Shown piece by piece: positions 42,494 through 51,869 of a stretch of DNA of 64,000 bases (its first letter is position 1; each line of letters begins with the position of its first letter). Both the position numbers and the translations under genes were made by a program. The notes under the pieces were generated by a model. The model was not told the origin of the DNA. It did not search any database and saw only the letters and a list, made by a program, of their open reading frames with translations. This DNA comes from JAUVXJ01 sp034411995 (GTDB taxonomy: Bacteria > Chloroflexota > Anaerolineae > UBA7937 > B3-Chlor): the NCBI GenBank assembly GCA_034411995.1, contig DAOUME010000026.1:496001-560000 (forward strand), given 5' to 3'.

Positions 42494-45205
42494 TCACGTG
42501 TGCCCGAGCTGCCGATTACGATTAGCCAGTTTGACGATTTCCATGATCACCAGCGGCATCAAGCCCAAGACGGCCACGAGCGCCCAGTCCTGTGCGCCCA
42601 GCGGCATGGTCCTGAAGATGGGTTGGAAGAACGGCACGTAGATGATCACCAGCTCGCTAAGAACGACAACACCGAAGGCGGCCAATAGCCACGGGTTGCT
42701 GAAGAGGCCGAGCTTGAACAGGGAATACCTGTTGCTGCGTACGTTGAAGGCGTGGACGTTCTGGGCGAAGATGGTGGTGGAGAAGGCGATGACCCTTGCC
42801 CTCTCCACGCCGCCGCCCATGACGAAATACTCGAACATGAACGCACCCAAGGTGAGAAGCCCGATGACCAGGCCCTGAATGAGCATGATGCCGGCAATGC
42901 GCCTGGTGATCACACCCTCCGACGGGGGCCGAGGGGGTCTCTCCATACCCCCTGGTTCGGCTGGCTCCACTCCCAGGGCTAGCGCGGGCAAGCTATCCGT
43001 GGCCAGGTTGACCCACAGGATCTGGATGGGCAACAAGGGCAAGGGCAGCCCCAGAAGTGAGGCCAGGAACATGGTCAGCAATTCGCCGATGTTGCAGGAC
43101 AGAAGGTAGTGAATGAAACGACGGATGTTATCGAAGATGGCGCGGCCTTCCTCGACTGCGGCAACGATGGAGGCAAAGTTGTCGTCGGTGAGAATCATGT
43201 CAGAGGCCTCTTTGCTCACGTCGGTGCCTGTGATGCCCATGGCGATCCCAATGTCCGCTTCCTTCAGGGCCGGTGCGTCATTGACGCCATCTCCGGTCAT
43301 GGCCACGACGTGCCCCCGGCTCTCCCAGGCGCGCACGATGCGCAGCTTGTGTTCGGGGGAGACCCGTGCGTAGACCCTGATCTTCTCTACGATCTCACTC
43401 AGTCGTTCGTCGTCGATCTCGTCCAGTTCCGATCCCGTGAAGGCGATGTCACCATCGCCATACAACTTCAACTCTTTGGCAATGGCCACAGCGGTGCTCT
43501 TGTGATCTCCCGTGATCATCACCACTTCCAACCCGGCTCGTCTCGCCGTGGCAATGGCCTCCATGGCTTCGTTTCTAGGAGGGTCATTCATCGCCATCAG
43601 GCCAGCGAAGACCAGACTCCGCTCCACTTCCTCCACCGATGGCTCTGCGAGCTCTTCGCCCAGATCCCTGTACGCCACCGCCAGCACTCTCATGGCCTCA
43701 TTGGCCAGTTGATGGTTGAGTGCCAACAGGTGCTCCCTGTCCTCAACGGTCGCAGCCCTTGCCCCGCCATTGTCCTGGATGCGCGTGCAGAGGCCGATGA
43801 CCACGTCCGGAGCACCCTTGACGTAAGCGGCCAAGCGCCCATCCGGGCCGCGCCAGATGGTGGTCATCCGCTTGCGGTTCGAGTCAAAGGGCAGCTCCTC
43901 CAGCATGCTGTAGTTTGCTTCCAGATCGCCGCGCCAAAGCCCAGCTTTGCCCGCCGCAGAGAGGAGAGCACCCTCCGTGGGGTCGCCCACGATGCGCCAC
44001 CTGGATGCTTCCCCATTACCTCGTTTGAGAGTAGCGTTGCTGCACAGCACGCCGATTCTGAGGGCCAACTGCAGGTCGTGCTCTCCCGGGTCCACCGACC
44101 GACCGTCTACAAAGAAACCACCTTCGGGATCGTATCCATCACCGGTCACATCGATGGTTCTGTCGAGCAGCCCGATCTTGCGTACGGTCATCTCGCTCTG
44201 GGTGAGAGTCCCGGTCTTATCCGTGCAGATCACGGTCGCTGAGCCCAGAGTCTCCACGGAAGGGAGCTTTCTGATCAGGGCGTTGCGTTGCACCATGCGA
44301 CGAACACCCAGAGCCAGCGCGATCGTGACTACAGCCGGAAGTCCCTCGGGAATGGCCGCCACCGCCAGGCTCACGGCGGTGAGAAACATCTCCACCGGGG
44401 GGACCCCGCGCCACAATCCGAGCCCGAACACCCCAGCTACGATCAGGATGCAGCCATATACGAGTAGTTTGCCCACCTTTTCCAGTTGGTCCTGGAGAGG
44501 GGTGCTCTCCCGGCCCATGGTTTGTACCAGATGGGCTATCTTCCCCAGTTCCGTGCCCATGCCCGTGGCGGTCACAAGAGCGGTGCCCTTGCCGTAGGTG
44601 ACCACGGTACTTGCATACACCATGTTGCAGCGGTCTCCGAGGGGGGCGTTCCCCGCCAGAACCGCGTCCGCCCGCTTTTTCACCGGGACAGATTCACCAG
44701 TCAAGGAGGCTTCGTCCACCTGGAGAAGGTGATCCTCCAGAAGCCTGGCGTCAGCAGGAACCAGGTCGCCCATCTCAAGCGCGACGACATCGCCAGGCAC
44801 CAACTCCTCCGTGGGGACGTTCCGAGCCTCACCGCTGCGGATTACCCTCGCCATCGGAGCTGCCATCTTCTTCAACGCCTCCAGCGCCCGCTCAGCTCGA
44901 TACTCCTGGATGAACCCCAGGATGGCGTTGAGGACCACGATCACAAGAATAGCTATGGCATCCATCCATTCCTGAAGGATACCGGAGAGGACAGCCGCAG
45001 CGATTAGAACCAGAACGATGAAGTCGGTGAACTGGCCGGCAAACTGCCTCCAAGGAGATACGCCTGCCACTTCCTCGAGAATGTTGGGCCCGAACTCTTC
45101 GAACCTCTCAGTAGCCAGCTCTTCACTCAGGCCCTGTTTCGCGTGACTACCCCAGTGCTCTGTGACCGCTTCTCGTGTCACAGCATATTCTCGGAACTCG
45201 CTCAC
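42494..45205 (-). CDS. P-type ATPase, Ca2+-transporting (type IIA-like)
   Basis: 903 residues. It carries the phosphorylation site D329 in ICTDKTGTLTQ, PEGLPAVVTIALALGVRRM in M4 with cation ligands, MITGDHKSTAVAIAKEL, and TGDGVNDAPALKEADIGIAMG. The N-terminal cation-ATPase domain and ten membrane segments fit the PacL/SERCA-like family. It exports Ca2+ or a similar cation at the cost of ATP. The GTG at 45205 has GGGGGAG upstream. A TTG at 45226 would lie in the T-tract of the pnp terminator and is rejected. Confidence 0.93.
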   Translation of the reverse strand: MSEFREYAVTREAVTEHWGSHAKQGLSEELATERFEEFGPNILEEVAGVSPWRQFAGQFTDFIVLVLIAAAVLSGILQEWMDAIAILVIVVLNAILGFIQEYRAERALEALKKMAAPMARVIRSGEARNVPTEELVPGDVVALEMGDLVPADARLLEDHLLQVDEASLTGESVPVKKRADAVLAGNAPLGDRCNMVYASTVVTYGKGTALVTATGMGTELGKIAHLVQTMGRESTPLQDQLEKVGKLLVYGCILIVAGVFGLGLWRGVPPVEMFLTAVSLAVAAIPEGLPAVVTIALALGVRRMVQRNALIRKLPSVETLGSATVICTDKTGTLTQSEMTVRKIGLLDRTIDVTGDGYDPEGGFFVDGRSVDPGEHDLQLALRIGVLCSNATLKRGNGEASRWRIVGDPTEGALLSAAGKAGLWRGDLEANYSMLEELPFDSNRKRMTTIWRGPDGRLAAYVKGAPDVVIGLCTRIQDNGGARAATVEDREHLLALNHQLANEAMRVLAVAYRDLGEELAEPSVEEVERSLVFAGLMAMNDPPRNEAMEAIATARRAGLEVVMITGDHKSTAVAIAKELKLYGDGDIAFTGSELDEIDDERLSEIVEKIRVYARVSPEHKLRIVRAWESRGHVVAMTGDGVNDAPALKEADIGIAMGITGTDVSKEASDMILTDDNFASIVAAVEEGRAIFDNIRRFIHYLLSCNIGELLTMFLASLLGLPLPLLPIQILWVNLATDSLPALALGVEPAEPGGMERPPRPPSEGVITRRIAGIMLIQGLVIGLLTLGAFMFEYFVMGGGVERARVIAFSTTIFAQNVHAFNVRSNRYSLFKLGLFSNPWLLAAFGVVVLSELVIIYVPFFQPIFRTMPLGAQDWALVAVLGLMPLVIMEIVKLANRNRQLGHT

Positions 45206-45228
45206 TTGCTCCCCCGAGCACAACAAAA

Positions 45229-45267
45229 GACGCCATCAACCAGCAACTGCGAACTACAGATGGCGCC
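45229..45267 (-). terminator. Intrinsic terminator after pnp
   Basis: Minus-strand stem GGCGCCATC with GATGGCGTC (9 bp including one G-U, 21-nt loop) is followed by TTTTGTTGT. It lies about 50 nt after the pnp stop and just before the P-ATPase gene. Confidence 0.75.
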
Positions 45268-45316
45268 TTCCGTCTTGTGGATCCCGGACGATGGGTTGCA
45301 GGGCACCTCTGGTACG

Positions 45317-47494
45317 TTACTGCCTGCGCCCTCGATCGTGACGTCCGTCGCGTCGTGCGGACTGCGGCCTCCGCCTCTGCGCAGGCCTTCTGTCCATGGC
45401 CCTGGCTTGCTCAGGCGTCCAGCCTTCAAGGACCGCTCTCCTGGAGAGTCTGATCTTGTTCTCTGCGTCGATATCCACGACCATGACCATGATTTCATCG
45501 CCTACGTGCACCACGTCCTCGACACTGGCCACGTGATAGTCTGCCAGTTGAGATATGTGCACCAGTCCATCTGTGCCAGGCAGGATCTCTACGAAGGCTC
45601 CGAAGTCCGTCACCCGCTTGACAGTACCGGTGTAGGTTTTGCCGATCTCTGGCTCTTCAGTCAGTGCCTGGATGATCTCCACAGCCTTCTTGCTGCCCTC
45701 AGCGTCCGTCGAGGCCACCAGGACGGTACCGTCGTCCTCCACATCTATCTTGACGCCGGTCTCATCGATGATCTTGCGAATCGTCTTGCCACCCGGGCCA
45801 ATCAACAGGCCGATCTTCTCCGTGTCGATCTTGAGCAGCGTGATGCGTGGTGCATAGGGCGACAGGTCCTCGCGGGCCTGCCCGATGGTCTCTTCCATCC
45901 TGTCCAACGCGAAGAGCCGAGCCTCCTTGGCCCGTCGCAGCGCCTCTCTCATCACCTCAGCTTTGACCTTCGATATCTTGAGGTCCATCTGAAGCGCCGT
46001 GATGCCCTGCCTGGTGCCCGCCACCTTGAAGTCCATGTCGCCCAGCGCATCCTCCTTGCCCATGATGTCCGTGAGGACCACGTGGCGGTCGCCCTCGGTG
46101 ATGAGGCCCATGGCCATTCCGGCGACGGGAGCCTTGATGGGTACCCCGGCGTCCATGAGCGCCAGAGTGCTGGCACAAACGCTAGCCATGGAGGTCGAGC
46201 CATTGGAAGACAGGACCTCTGAGACGAGACGAATGGTATATGGAAACTGGTCCGCAGGCGGCACCACGGGCGAGAGAGCTGTCTCGGCGAGCATGCCGTG
46301 CCCGATCTCACGTCGTTTAGGGGCCCGCAGGAAACGGGTCTCGCCCGTGCTGTAGGGCGGGAAGTTGTAGTGATGCATGAAGCGCTTGGATTCCTCGGTA
46401 CCCAGGCCATCCAACATCTGCTCGTCACTCGCCGTACCCAGCGTGGCAATGGCCAGCACCTGGGTCTCCCCTCGATTGAACAAACCGGACCCATGTGCTC
46501 TGGGCAACAAGCCCACCTCGCAGCTTATGGGGCGTACGGTCCGCATGTCTCTACCATCGAGACGATGGTTATCCGCCAGAACCCCCCGACGCACATCCTC
46601 TCTGACCACCTCGTCGAAGGCAGCTTCTAACTCCTCTGGAGCGTACGCATCGCCCAGCCTCTCCCCAATCTCCGCATGCAGGGAATCGAGGGCTTCGCCT
46701 AGCTGGCGCTTGCTTCCGGCGCCGTTTATGGTCGACCAGATCCTGCCTTCTCCCCACGAGCGCACAGCCTCCAGCAAGTCCGGATCGATCACTGAGTACG
46801 TGTAGGCGTTCTTGGGCTTGCCGATCTCCTCCGCCATGCGCCTCTGGACCTCGATCACCTCCTGCATGGCTTCATGCCCGAGGGCGATCGCTTCCAGAAC
46901 CTGTTCCTCGTCCACTTCCCTGGCGCCGGCCTCCACCATGACCACTCCCTCACTGGTCCCGGCCACGCGGAGATCGAGAACAGACTCCTCCATCTCCGAG
47001 GCGGTGGGATTCAAGACCAAACGACCGTCAATGCGCCCCACCCGCACTGCCCCAATAGGGCCGTTAAAAGGAATATCGGAAATGGAGAGGGCGGCCGAAG
47101 CCCCGATTACCGACAGCACGTCCAGGTAGTTCTGCTGGTCAGCGGAGAGGGCCGTGATGATGATCTGCACATCATTACGGAGCCCGTGTTCGAAGAGGGG
47201 ACGGATTGCCCTGTCGGTTAGCCGACAGAGGAGAATGGCTTGCTCAGTCGGCCGGCCTTCGCGCTTGAAGAACCCACCGGGGATCTTGCCGGCGGCGTAG
47301 AGGCGCTCCTCGTAGTCCACCGTCAAGGGTAAGAAAGCGGTGCCTTCGCGCGCACTGCTGGACGCCGTGGCGGTCACCAGCACCATGGTGTCGCCACTCC
47401 TCACCGTGACGGCACCCCCGGCCTGTCCAGCGAACCTCCCTGCCTCTATCGTGACAGAGTGGTCTCCAATAGTTGCTTCATAAGCTGTTGACAT
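45317..47494 (-). CDS. pnp: Polyribonucleotide nucleotidyltransferase (PNPase)
   Basis: 725 residues, full length. Two RNase PH domains are separated by a helical domain; LPRAHGSGLFNRGETQVLAIATLG and DFKVAGTRQGITALQMDLK mark the second, catalytic one. The KH domain (IGPGGKTIRKIIDETG) and S1 domain (GTVKRVTDFGAFVEILPG) follow near residues 560-690. A basic, Arg-rich tail ends the protein. It degrades RNA 3' to 5' with phosphate. The ATG at 47494 has GGAGGT 7 nt upstream. It follows rpsO, the common bacterial order. Confidence 0.96.
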   Translation of the reverse strand: MSTAYEATIGDHSVTIEAGRFAGQAGGAVTVRSGDTMVLVTATASSSAREGTAFLPLTVDYEERLYAAGKIPGGFFKREGRPTEQAILLCRLTDRAIRPLFEHGLRNDVQIIITALSADQQNYLDVLSVIGASAALSISDIPFNGPIGAVRVGRIDGRLVLNPTASEMEESVLDLRVAGTSEGVVMVEAGAREVDEEQVLEAIALGHEAMQEVIEVQRRMAEEIGKPKNAYTYSVIDPDLLEAVRSWGEGRIWSTINGAGSKRQLGEALDSLHAEIGERLGDAYAPEELEAAFDEVVREDVRRGVLADNHRLDGRDMRTVRPISCEVGLLPRAHGSGLFNRGETQVLAIATLGTASDEQMLDGLGTEESKRFMHHYNFPPYSTGETRFLRAPKRREIGHGMLAETALSPVVPPADQFPYTIRLVSEVLSSNGSTSMASVCASTLALMDAGVPIKAPVAGMAMGLITEGDRHVVLTDIMGKEDALGDMDFKVAGTRQGITALQMDLKISKVKAEVMREALRRAKEARLFALDRMEETIGQAREDLSPYAPRITLLKIDTEKIGLLIGPGGKTIRKIIDETGVKIDVEDDGTVLVASTDAEGSKKAVEIIQALTEEPEIGKTYTGTVKRVTDFGAFVEILPGTDGLVHISQLADYHVASVEDVVHVGDEIMVMVVDIDAENKIRLSRRAVLEGWTPEQARAMDRRPAQRRRPQSARRDGRHDRGRRQ

Positions 47495-47670
47495 TTCTAT
47501 TACCTCCAAGCTAAACCGAGCCTGGAGGTCAAGTACTGGAGACTGTACCACACCCGTCTGACCGTACTGCAACCTGAGTCACGCAGCCACGCCAGAGTGA
47601 GGTACACTCTCCAATTCCTGGCCTCCGGAACCCGGCCTGCTGTTTTTCGATGATCTGGTTGGCGTAAACG

Positions 47671-47716
47671 CCGATCCACCCTCTTCAGCCAAAAACAAAC
47701 CTGCAGGGTGGATCGG
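47671..47716 (-). promoter_or_regulatory. Long hairpin in the rpsO-pnp intergenic region
   Basis: A perfect 12-bp stem (CCGATCCACCCT with AGGGTGGATCGG, 22-nt loop) lies between rpsO and pnp. A smaller hairpin, GGCGT-TT-ACGCC, follows on the minus strand. In E. coli the pnp leader hairpin is cut by RNase III for autoregulation; a similar role here is inference. Confidence 0.6.
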
Positions 47717-47749
47717 GACGCTGTCACCTCCCCTTGTCTACGGAATACT

Positions 47750-48019
47750 CTACCTGCGCAGACCCAGGCGAGACACAATATCCCTATACCGAACCGGATA
47801 GTTCCGGCTCAGGTAGTTCAGATGCCGTCTCCGCTGTCCAACTAACTTGATCAGCCCCAACCGCGAATGCTCGTCGTGCTGGTGAGCCTTCAGATGATCG
47901 ACCAACTGATCGATCCTGTTGGTCAGAAGAGCTATCTGCACCTCCGGTGAGCCCGTGTCTTTATCGTGGATATGGTATTCACTAATGATGGCGTCCTTCT
48001 TGTTCTTGCCTAGCGCCAT
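47750..48019 (-). CDS. rpsO: 30S ribosomal protein S15
   Basis: 89 residues, the standard S15 length. Signature stretches are DTGSPEVQIALLTNRIDQL, HSRLGLIKLVGQRRRHLNYL and the end YRDIVSRLGLRR. It binds the central domain of 16S rRNA early in 30S assembly. It is followed by pnp 256 nt downstream and preceded by a promoter. Confidence 0.98.
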   Translation of the reverse strand: MALGKNKKDAIISEYHIHDKDTGSPEVQIALLTNRIDQLVDHLKAHQHDEHSRLGLIKLVGQRRRHLNYLSRNYPVRYRDIVSRLGLRR

Positions 48020-48083
48020 CTGTTTCCTCCCGAGGCCACCTCACAGTGACCTACTCATCCCAAGTATCGCAACATCAATTCGA

Positions 48084-48113
48084 ATTATACCACAGCCTCG
48101 GGAGTACTGCAAA
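48084..48113 (-). promoter_or_regulatory. Promoter of rpsO
   Basis: TATAAT (48089-48084) on the minus strand with TTTGCA (48113-48108) at 18-bp spacing. The leader to the rpsO start is about 55 nt. Confidence 0.65.
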
Positions 48114-48562
48114 CTGCGCCGAGCAGGCCCGAAGAGGGCAGACAGGAGAGCAGCACACGGAGAACCACGGCCACGACCACCGCTGACTGGCATGGCTAAG
48201 GACCAGGGGCCCGGCGGAGGTGGGGGTCGGGGGCGTCGCGCAGCCCGGCTCCTGTATTCAGGCCGGCGGCCACCATGGCGAGGACCAGGCCCGGGAGCCC
48301 CTTCGCGCCAGTGACTCTCCTGAACTCGTGGTTCCTCGCGTACGACGACGCTCACCAATGAGACTTCATTCAGGTCTTCCGTGCCAGGGAAGAGCCTGGC
48401 CCTGTTCCGTCCTGAGCCGCTCATGGCCGCGATGGCCCGGACGCACAAAAGGCAGGAGAAGCACCGAGAGAGGGCCCATGGAGACCCTCACAGCGCTCTC
48501 CAGAAAGTCTGTCCATCTTCCGATGCCGGTTCTGCCAGCGTCCCTGCAAGCGTAGCAAGCAC
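48114..48562. other. Divergent intergenic region without a recognised gene
   Basis: About 450 nt between the rpsO promoter and the promoter of the peptide transporter. Several open frames overlap on both strands but have low-complexity Arg/Pro/Gly-rich content and no recognisable family. Nothing else is seen. Confidence 0.5.
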
Positions 48563-48591
48563 TTGACATTGCCAGCGGTTTGGCTTATACT
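48563..48591 (+). promoter_or_regulatory. Promoter of the peptide transporter operon
   Basis: TTGACA (48563-48568), 17 bp, TATACT (48586-48591). Transcription would start near 48598, leaving a leader of about 124 nt. Confidence 0.88.
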
Positions 48592-48641
48592 AGCACAAAT
48601 ACGCAACCGTTCGACGCCCAATTGCAGAGGGGGGGACGCTG

Positions 48642-48654
48642 AAAGGAGGTGATT
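48642..48654 (+). promoter_or_regulatory. Extended Shine-Dalgarno in the leader without a matching gene
   Basis: AAAGGAGGTGATT complements the 3' end of 16S rRNA almost fully, yet lies 68 nt before the true start codon. Only a tiny frame (GTG ATT CTG CCC then TAA) follows it. It may be a ribosome standby site or a leader mini-frame. Confidence 0.5.
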
Positions 48655-48721
48655 CTGCCCTAAACGCGTTGGTGTGAACCAAATCGACACAAGAGATGTG
48701 TACTACGTAGAGGAGGAAAAG

Positions 48722-50299
48722 ATGATCGCTGGTAAGTCGAAGTGGGCGAAGCTTGTGACTTTGGTCATTGCGGCGCTCCTGCTAATGTCTTTGGTGCCGT
48801 CGTGTGCACAGCCCGCGGCGCCAGAGCCGACCGTGGAGCCGCTGATCATCGGCACCACCGACAGCGTCACCGATCTGGATCCGGCCGAGACCTATGACTT
48901 CCACACCTGGGAGATATTCCACAACACGGCGGACACGCTGTTGACCTATGTTGCCGGCACGACCAACCTGCAACCGGGACTGGCCGAGGACATGCCCACG
49001 GTCAGCGACGACGGTCTGGAATATACCTTCAAGCTGCGTGAAGGGCTGGTCTTCCCGGACGGGACGCCCTGCAATGCCGATGCGGTCAAGTGGTCCATCG
49101 ACCGGGTGTTCACCATCCAAGGTGATCCCAACTGGTTGGTGACCTCCTTCGTTGATCATGTCGAAGTAGTGGACGATCTCACCGTGAAGTTCGTCCTCCA
49201 GGCCCCCGTTGGCTACTTCCCGCTCCTGGTGGCCACCACGCCGTACACCCCGGTCAGCCCTGAGTGCTATCCCGAGGCTGAAATCGACTCCGATAGCACC
49301 TGCGGCGGCATCGGTCCGTACAAGATCACGAAGTGGGAGAGGGACATAGAGATAGACTTGGAGCAGTACGAGGACTACTATGGCACTGCTCCCGCCTGGC
49401 CGAAGATCATAGTCAAGTACTTCGAGGACTCGACCACCATGAGGTTGGCCCTGGAAAATGGCGAGATCGACGTGGCCTGGAAGACGCTGTCCCCCACGGA
49501 CTATCCTGAGCTGGAGGCCAACGCTGACCTGAACGTGATCGAGGGCCCCGGAGCCTACATTCGCTACCTGTGCTTCAACGTCACCAGCCCGCCAGTGGAC
49601 GACCCGTTGGTGCGCCAAGCGATTGCTGCCGCTATCGACCGTTCGATCATCACCGACAGGGTTTACGCCGGCACCCACGCGCCTCTGTATAGCATGGTGC
49701 CCAACGGTATGTGGTCCCACATCGACGCCTTCAAGGACGTCTACGGCGAGCACAATCTGGAGATGGCCAAGGACCTCCTCGGGCAGGCCGGCTACAGTGA
49801 GGCTAACCCGCTGGTCCTGGACCTGTGGTATCCTCCCGAGCACTACGGGCCCACCGAGTCAGATGTGGCGGCGGTCATCAAGGAGTCGCTGGAAGAGACA
49901 GGGATGATCCAGGTCACCCTGGAGTACGCAGAGTGGGCAACCTACACCGATTACATGACAGAGGGGACCATGCCTTTCTTCACCCTGGGCTGGTACCCCG
50001 ACTACCTGGACCCGGACAACTACACCTGGTCCTGGGGTCACTCCGAAGCGTCTGATGACATGGGCATCTTCTATAACAGTCCAGAGATGGACAGCATCCT
50101 GGAGGAGGCCCAGATCACGACACCACTACAGGGCGACGAGCGCAAAGCGCTGTACGAGGAAGCCCAGATGCTGTGGACCAAGGACGTGCCCACCATCCCC
50201 TTCACCCAAGGGCAACTCCTCGTGGTCACGCAGTCCAACGTAACCGGCGTCAAGCTCGATCCTACCATGTTCCTGCACTACTTCTTGCTAGCCAAGTAG
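48722..50299 (+). CDS. Peptide/oligopeptide-binding lipoprotein (SBP family 5)
   Basis: 525 residues. A signal peptide (about 1-26) ends in a lipobox, LVPSC, giving a lipid-anchored protein outside the cytoplasmic membrane. The family-5 binding-protein core follows with LREGLVFPDGTPCNADAVKWS and ALENGEIDVAWKTLSPTDYP. It captures peptides or similar solutes for the ABC transporter genes just downstream. The ATG at 48722 has AGGAGG 5 nt upstream. A stem-loop follows the gene and may keep its mRNA abundant relative to the permeases. Confidence 0.94.
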   Translation: MIAGKSKWAKLVTLVIAALLLMSLVPSCAQPAAPEPTVEPLIIGTTDSVTDLDPAETYDFHTWEIFHNTADTLLTYVAGTTNLQPGLAEDMPTVSDDGLEYTFKLREGLVFPDGTPCNADAVKWSIDRVFTIQGDPNWLVTSFVDHVEVVDDLTVKFVLQAPVGYFPLLVATTPYTPVSPECYPEAEIDSDSTCGGIGPYKITKWERDIEIDLEQYEDYYGTAPAWPKIIVKYFEDSTTMRLALENGEIDVAWKTLSPTDYPELEANADLNVIEGPGAYIRYLCFNVTSPPVDDPLVRQAIAAAIDRSIITDRVYAGTHAPLYSMVPNGMWSHIDAFKDVYGEHNLEMAKDLLGQAGYSEANPLVLDLWYPPEHYGPTESDVAAVIKESLEETGMIQVTLEYAEWATYTDYMTEGTMPFFTLGWYPDYLDPDNYTWSWGHSEASDDMGIFYNSPEMDSILEEAQITTPLQGDERKALYEEAQMLWTKDVPTIPFTQGQLLVVTQSNVTGVKLDPTMFLHYFLLAK

Positions 50300-50332
50300 G
50301 AACACAGTAGGCAAGCGGCCGAGTTGGTACCC

Positions 50333-50378
50333 GGGAGGGGTCTAGACGAGCGGCTGGTCTCTCCTCGAAGCCCCTCCC
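50333..50378 (+). terminator. Stem-loop after the binding-protein gene
   Basis: GGGAGGGG (50333-50340) pairs with CCCCTCCC (50371-50378) around a 30-nt loop, 33 nt after the stop. The flank is only weakly T-rich. Partial termination or 3'-end protection would give more binding protein than permease. Confidence 0.55.
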
Positions 50379-50585
50379 TTGTCATGCTCGGCTGAGCGCG
50401 GTACGGATAGCGGCGGAAGATCAGAAGCGCCAGTCTCAGCGGCGATGCCAGGGGTTTGGCTCGTGTCTCTCGAAGGGTCTGGCTCCACGACAGCAAGCTG
50501 GCCACGGTCTCCTGGGTTCCGTTGAAGGCAGGTGTCGCCTAACCACTGGCACTGACACTAAGAAGTTGCTTGGAGGGCGGTCGAG

Positions 50586-51836
50586 TTGTCACTTCGCTCC
50601 TACATCATCACCAGAGCACTTCTTGCCATACCTATGGTCCTCATCCTGGTAACCGTGGTCTTCATCATCATGAGGGTCATGCCTGGCGACCCGGTACGAG
50701 TGATGCTTCGCCCGGGAGCGTCATCGGAATACGTGGAGGAGCTCAGGCACACTCTGGGCCTGGACAAGCCGCTGTTCATCAACCTCAGAGGTAGCAGCGC
50801 GGTAGTCACTCAGCCTGGGATCACGCTGCGCGAGGGGCCCAGTCAAGAGGAGCCCGAGATCCCTCTCGATACTCCTTTGGCCGAGGGAGACGTACTACAG
50901 CTAACCGATCGAAGGACGAACGAGGAAGGAGAATGGCTCCGTGTGTACACCACGGGCGGAGCGGACGGCTGGGCTCCGATCACAGGGTTCTCCATCCGCA
51001 TCAACCCCCTCGACAGCCAGTACTTCGACTACATATTCGCCCTGGCCCGTTTCGATTTCGGCGAATCCATCACCCCGGTGACTGGCCGGCCGGTGATCAC
51101 CGACTTGAAGGCCAAGTTTCCCAAAACCCTGGAGTTGAGTATCGCGGGCATGGCCATCGCTATTGTCGTCGGGGTCTTCGCTGGCGCCTTCTCCGCTCAC
51201 AAGCGCGGTAGCCTCGCCGACTATGGAATCAGGCTCTACGGCATCGTCATCTACGCCATCCCCGTTTTTTGGCTGGGCTTGATGCTGCAACTGATCTTTG
51301 GCATCTACCTTGGCTGGCTGCCGGTGCAGGGCATGATCGGCACGGGCCTGATGCCAAAGCAGTTAACCGGCATGTTGATCGTAGACAGCATCCTCAGGGG
51401 CCAGCCAGCCAGTCTGATCAGCGCCATCAAGCATCTGACCCTGCCTTCGGTTACTCTGGGGTTGTACATTTCCGGCGTGTTCATCCGCCTGACCAGGGCG
51501 AACATGCTACAGGTGCTGCGCCAGGATTACATCACCGCCGCCAGGGCGCGAGGAATCAAGGAGAGAGTCGTAGTTTACCAACACGCCCTGAAGAACGCCT
51601 TTATCCCCATCTTGACCATGATGGGACTCCAGTTCGCTGTCCTTCTGGCTGGTGCAGTTCTCACAGAGACTACCTTCAACTGGGAAGGAATGGGGCGTTT
51701 CCTGGTCCGCCGCATAGAGCTCCGCGACTACCCCTCTATTCAGAGCACCATCGTCTTCTTTGCTATGCTGGTGACAGCAGTGAGCCTGATCGTAGACATT
51801 ATCTACGCCAGGCTTGACCCTCGAATCCGTTACTAG
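50586..51836 (+). CDS. Peptide ABC transporter permease DppB-type with SH3b-like insert
   Basis: 416 residues, about 80 longer than usual DppB permeases. TM1 is at about 10-30, followed by the family start of the first extracytoplasmic loop (RHTLGLDKPLFIN). Residues about 68-136 then form a bacterial SH3-like domain: GITLREGPSQEEPEIPLD, then GEWLRVYTTGGADGWAPI. The loop resumes with ALARFDFGESI. The remaining five helices and the ATPase-coupling EAA-like loop (ARARGIKERVVVYQHALKNA) are normal. The start is TTG with GGAGG upstream. It forms the channel with the next permease. Confidence 0.93.
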   Translation: MSLRSYIITRALLAIPMVLILVTVVFIIMRVMPGDPVRVMLRPGASSEYVEELRHTLGLDKPLFINLRGSSAVVTQPGITLREGPSQEEPEIPLDTPLAEGDVLQLTDRRTNEEGEWLRVYTTGGADGWAPITGFSIRINPLDSQYFDYIFALARFDFGESITPVTGRPVITDLKAKFPKTLELSIAGMAIAIVVGVFAGAFSAHKRGSLADYGIRLYGIVIYAIPVFWLGLMLQLIFGIYLGWLPVQGMIGTGLMPKQLTGMLIVDSILRGQPASLISAIKHLTLPSVTLGLYISGVFIRLTRANMLQVLRQDYITAARARGIKERVVVYQHALKNAFIPILTMMGLQFAVLLAGAVLTETTFNWEGMGRFLVRRIELRDYPSIQSTIVFFAMLVTAVSLIVDIIYARLDPRIRY

Positions 51837-51869
51837 GACAGGATGAGCGTGAGTGTGTAGAGTTATGCC

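Noticed and set aside
45206..45226. TTG start at 45226 for the P-type ATPase
   Set aside because: It lies in the T-tract of the pnp terminator, and a GTG at 45205 has a good ribosome site.
48041..48674. Several overlapping open frames on both strands in the 48.0-48.6 kb region
   Set aside because: Arg/Pro/Gly-rich low-complexity content, no family likeness, no good ribosome sites, and promoters for rpsO and the transporter occupy the region.
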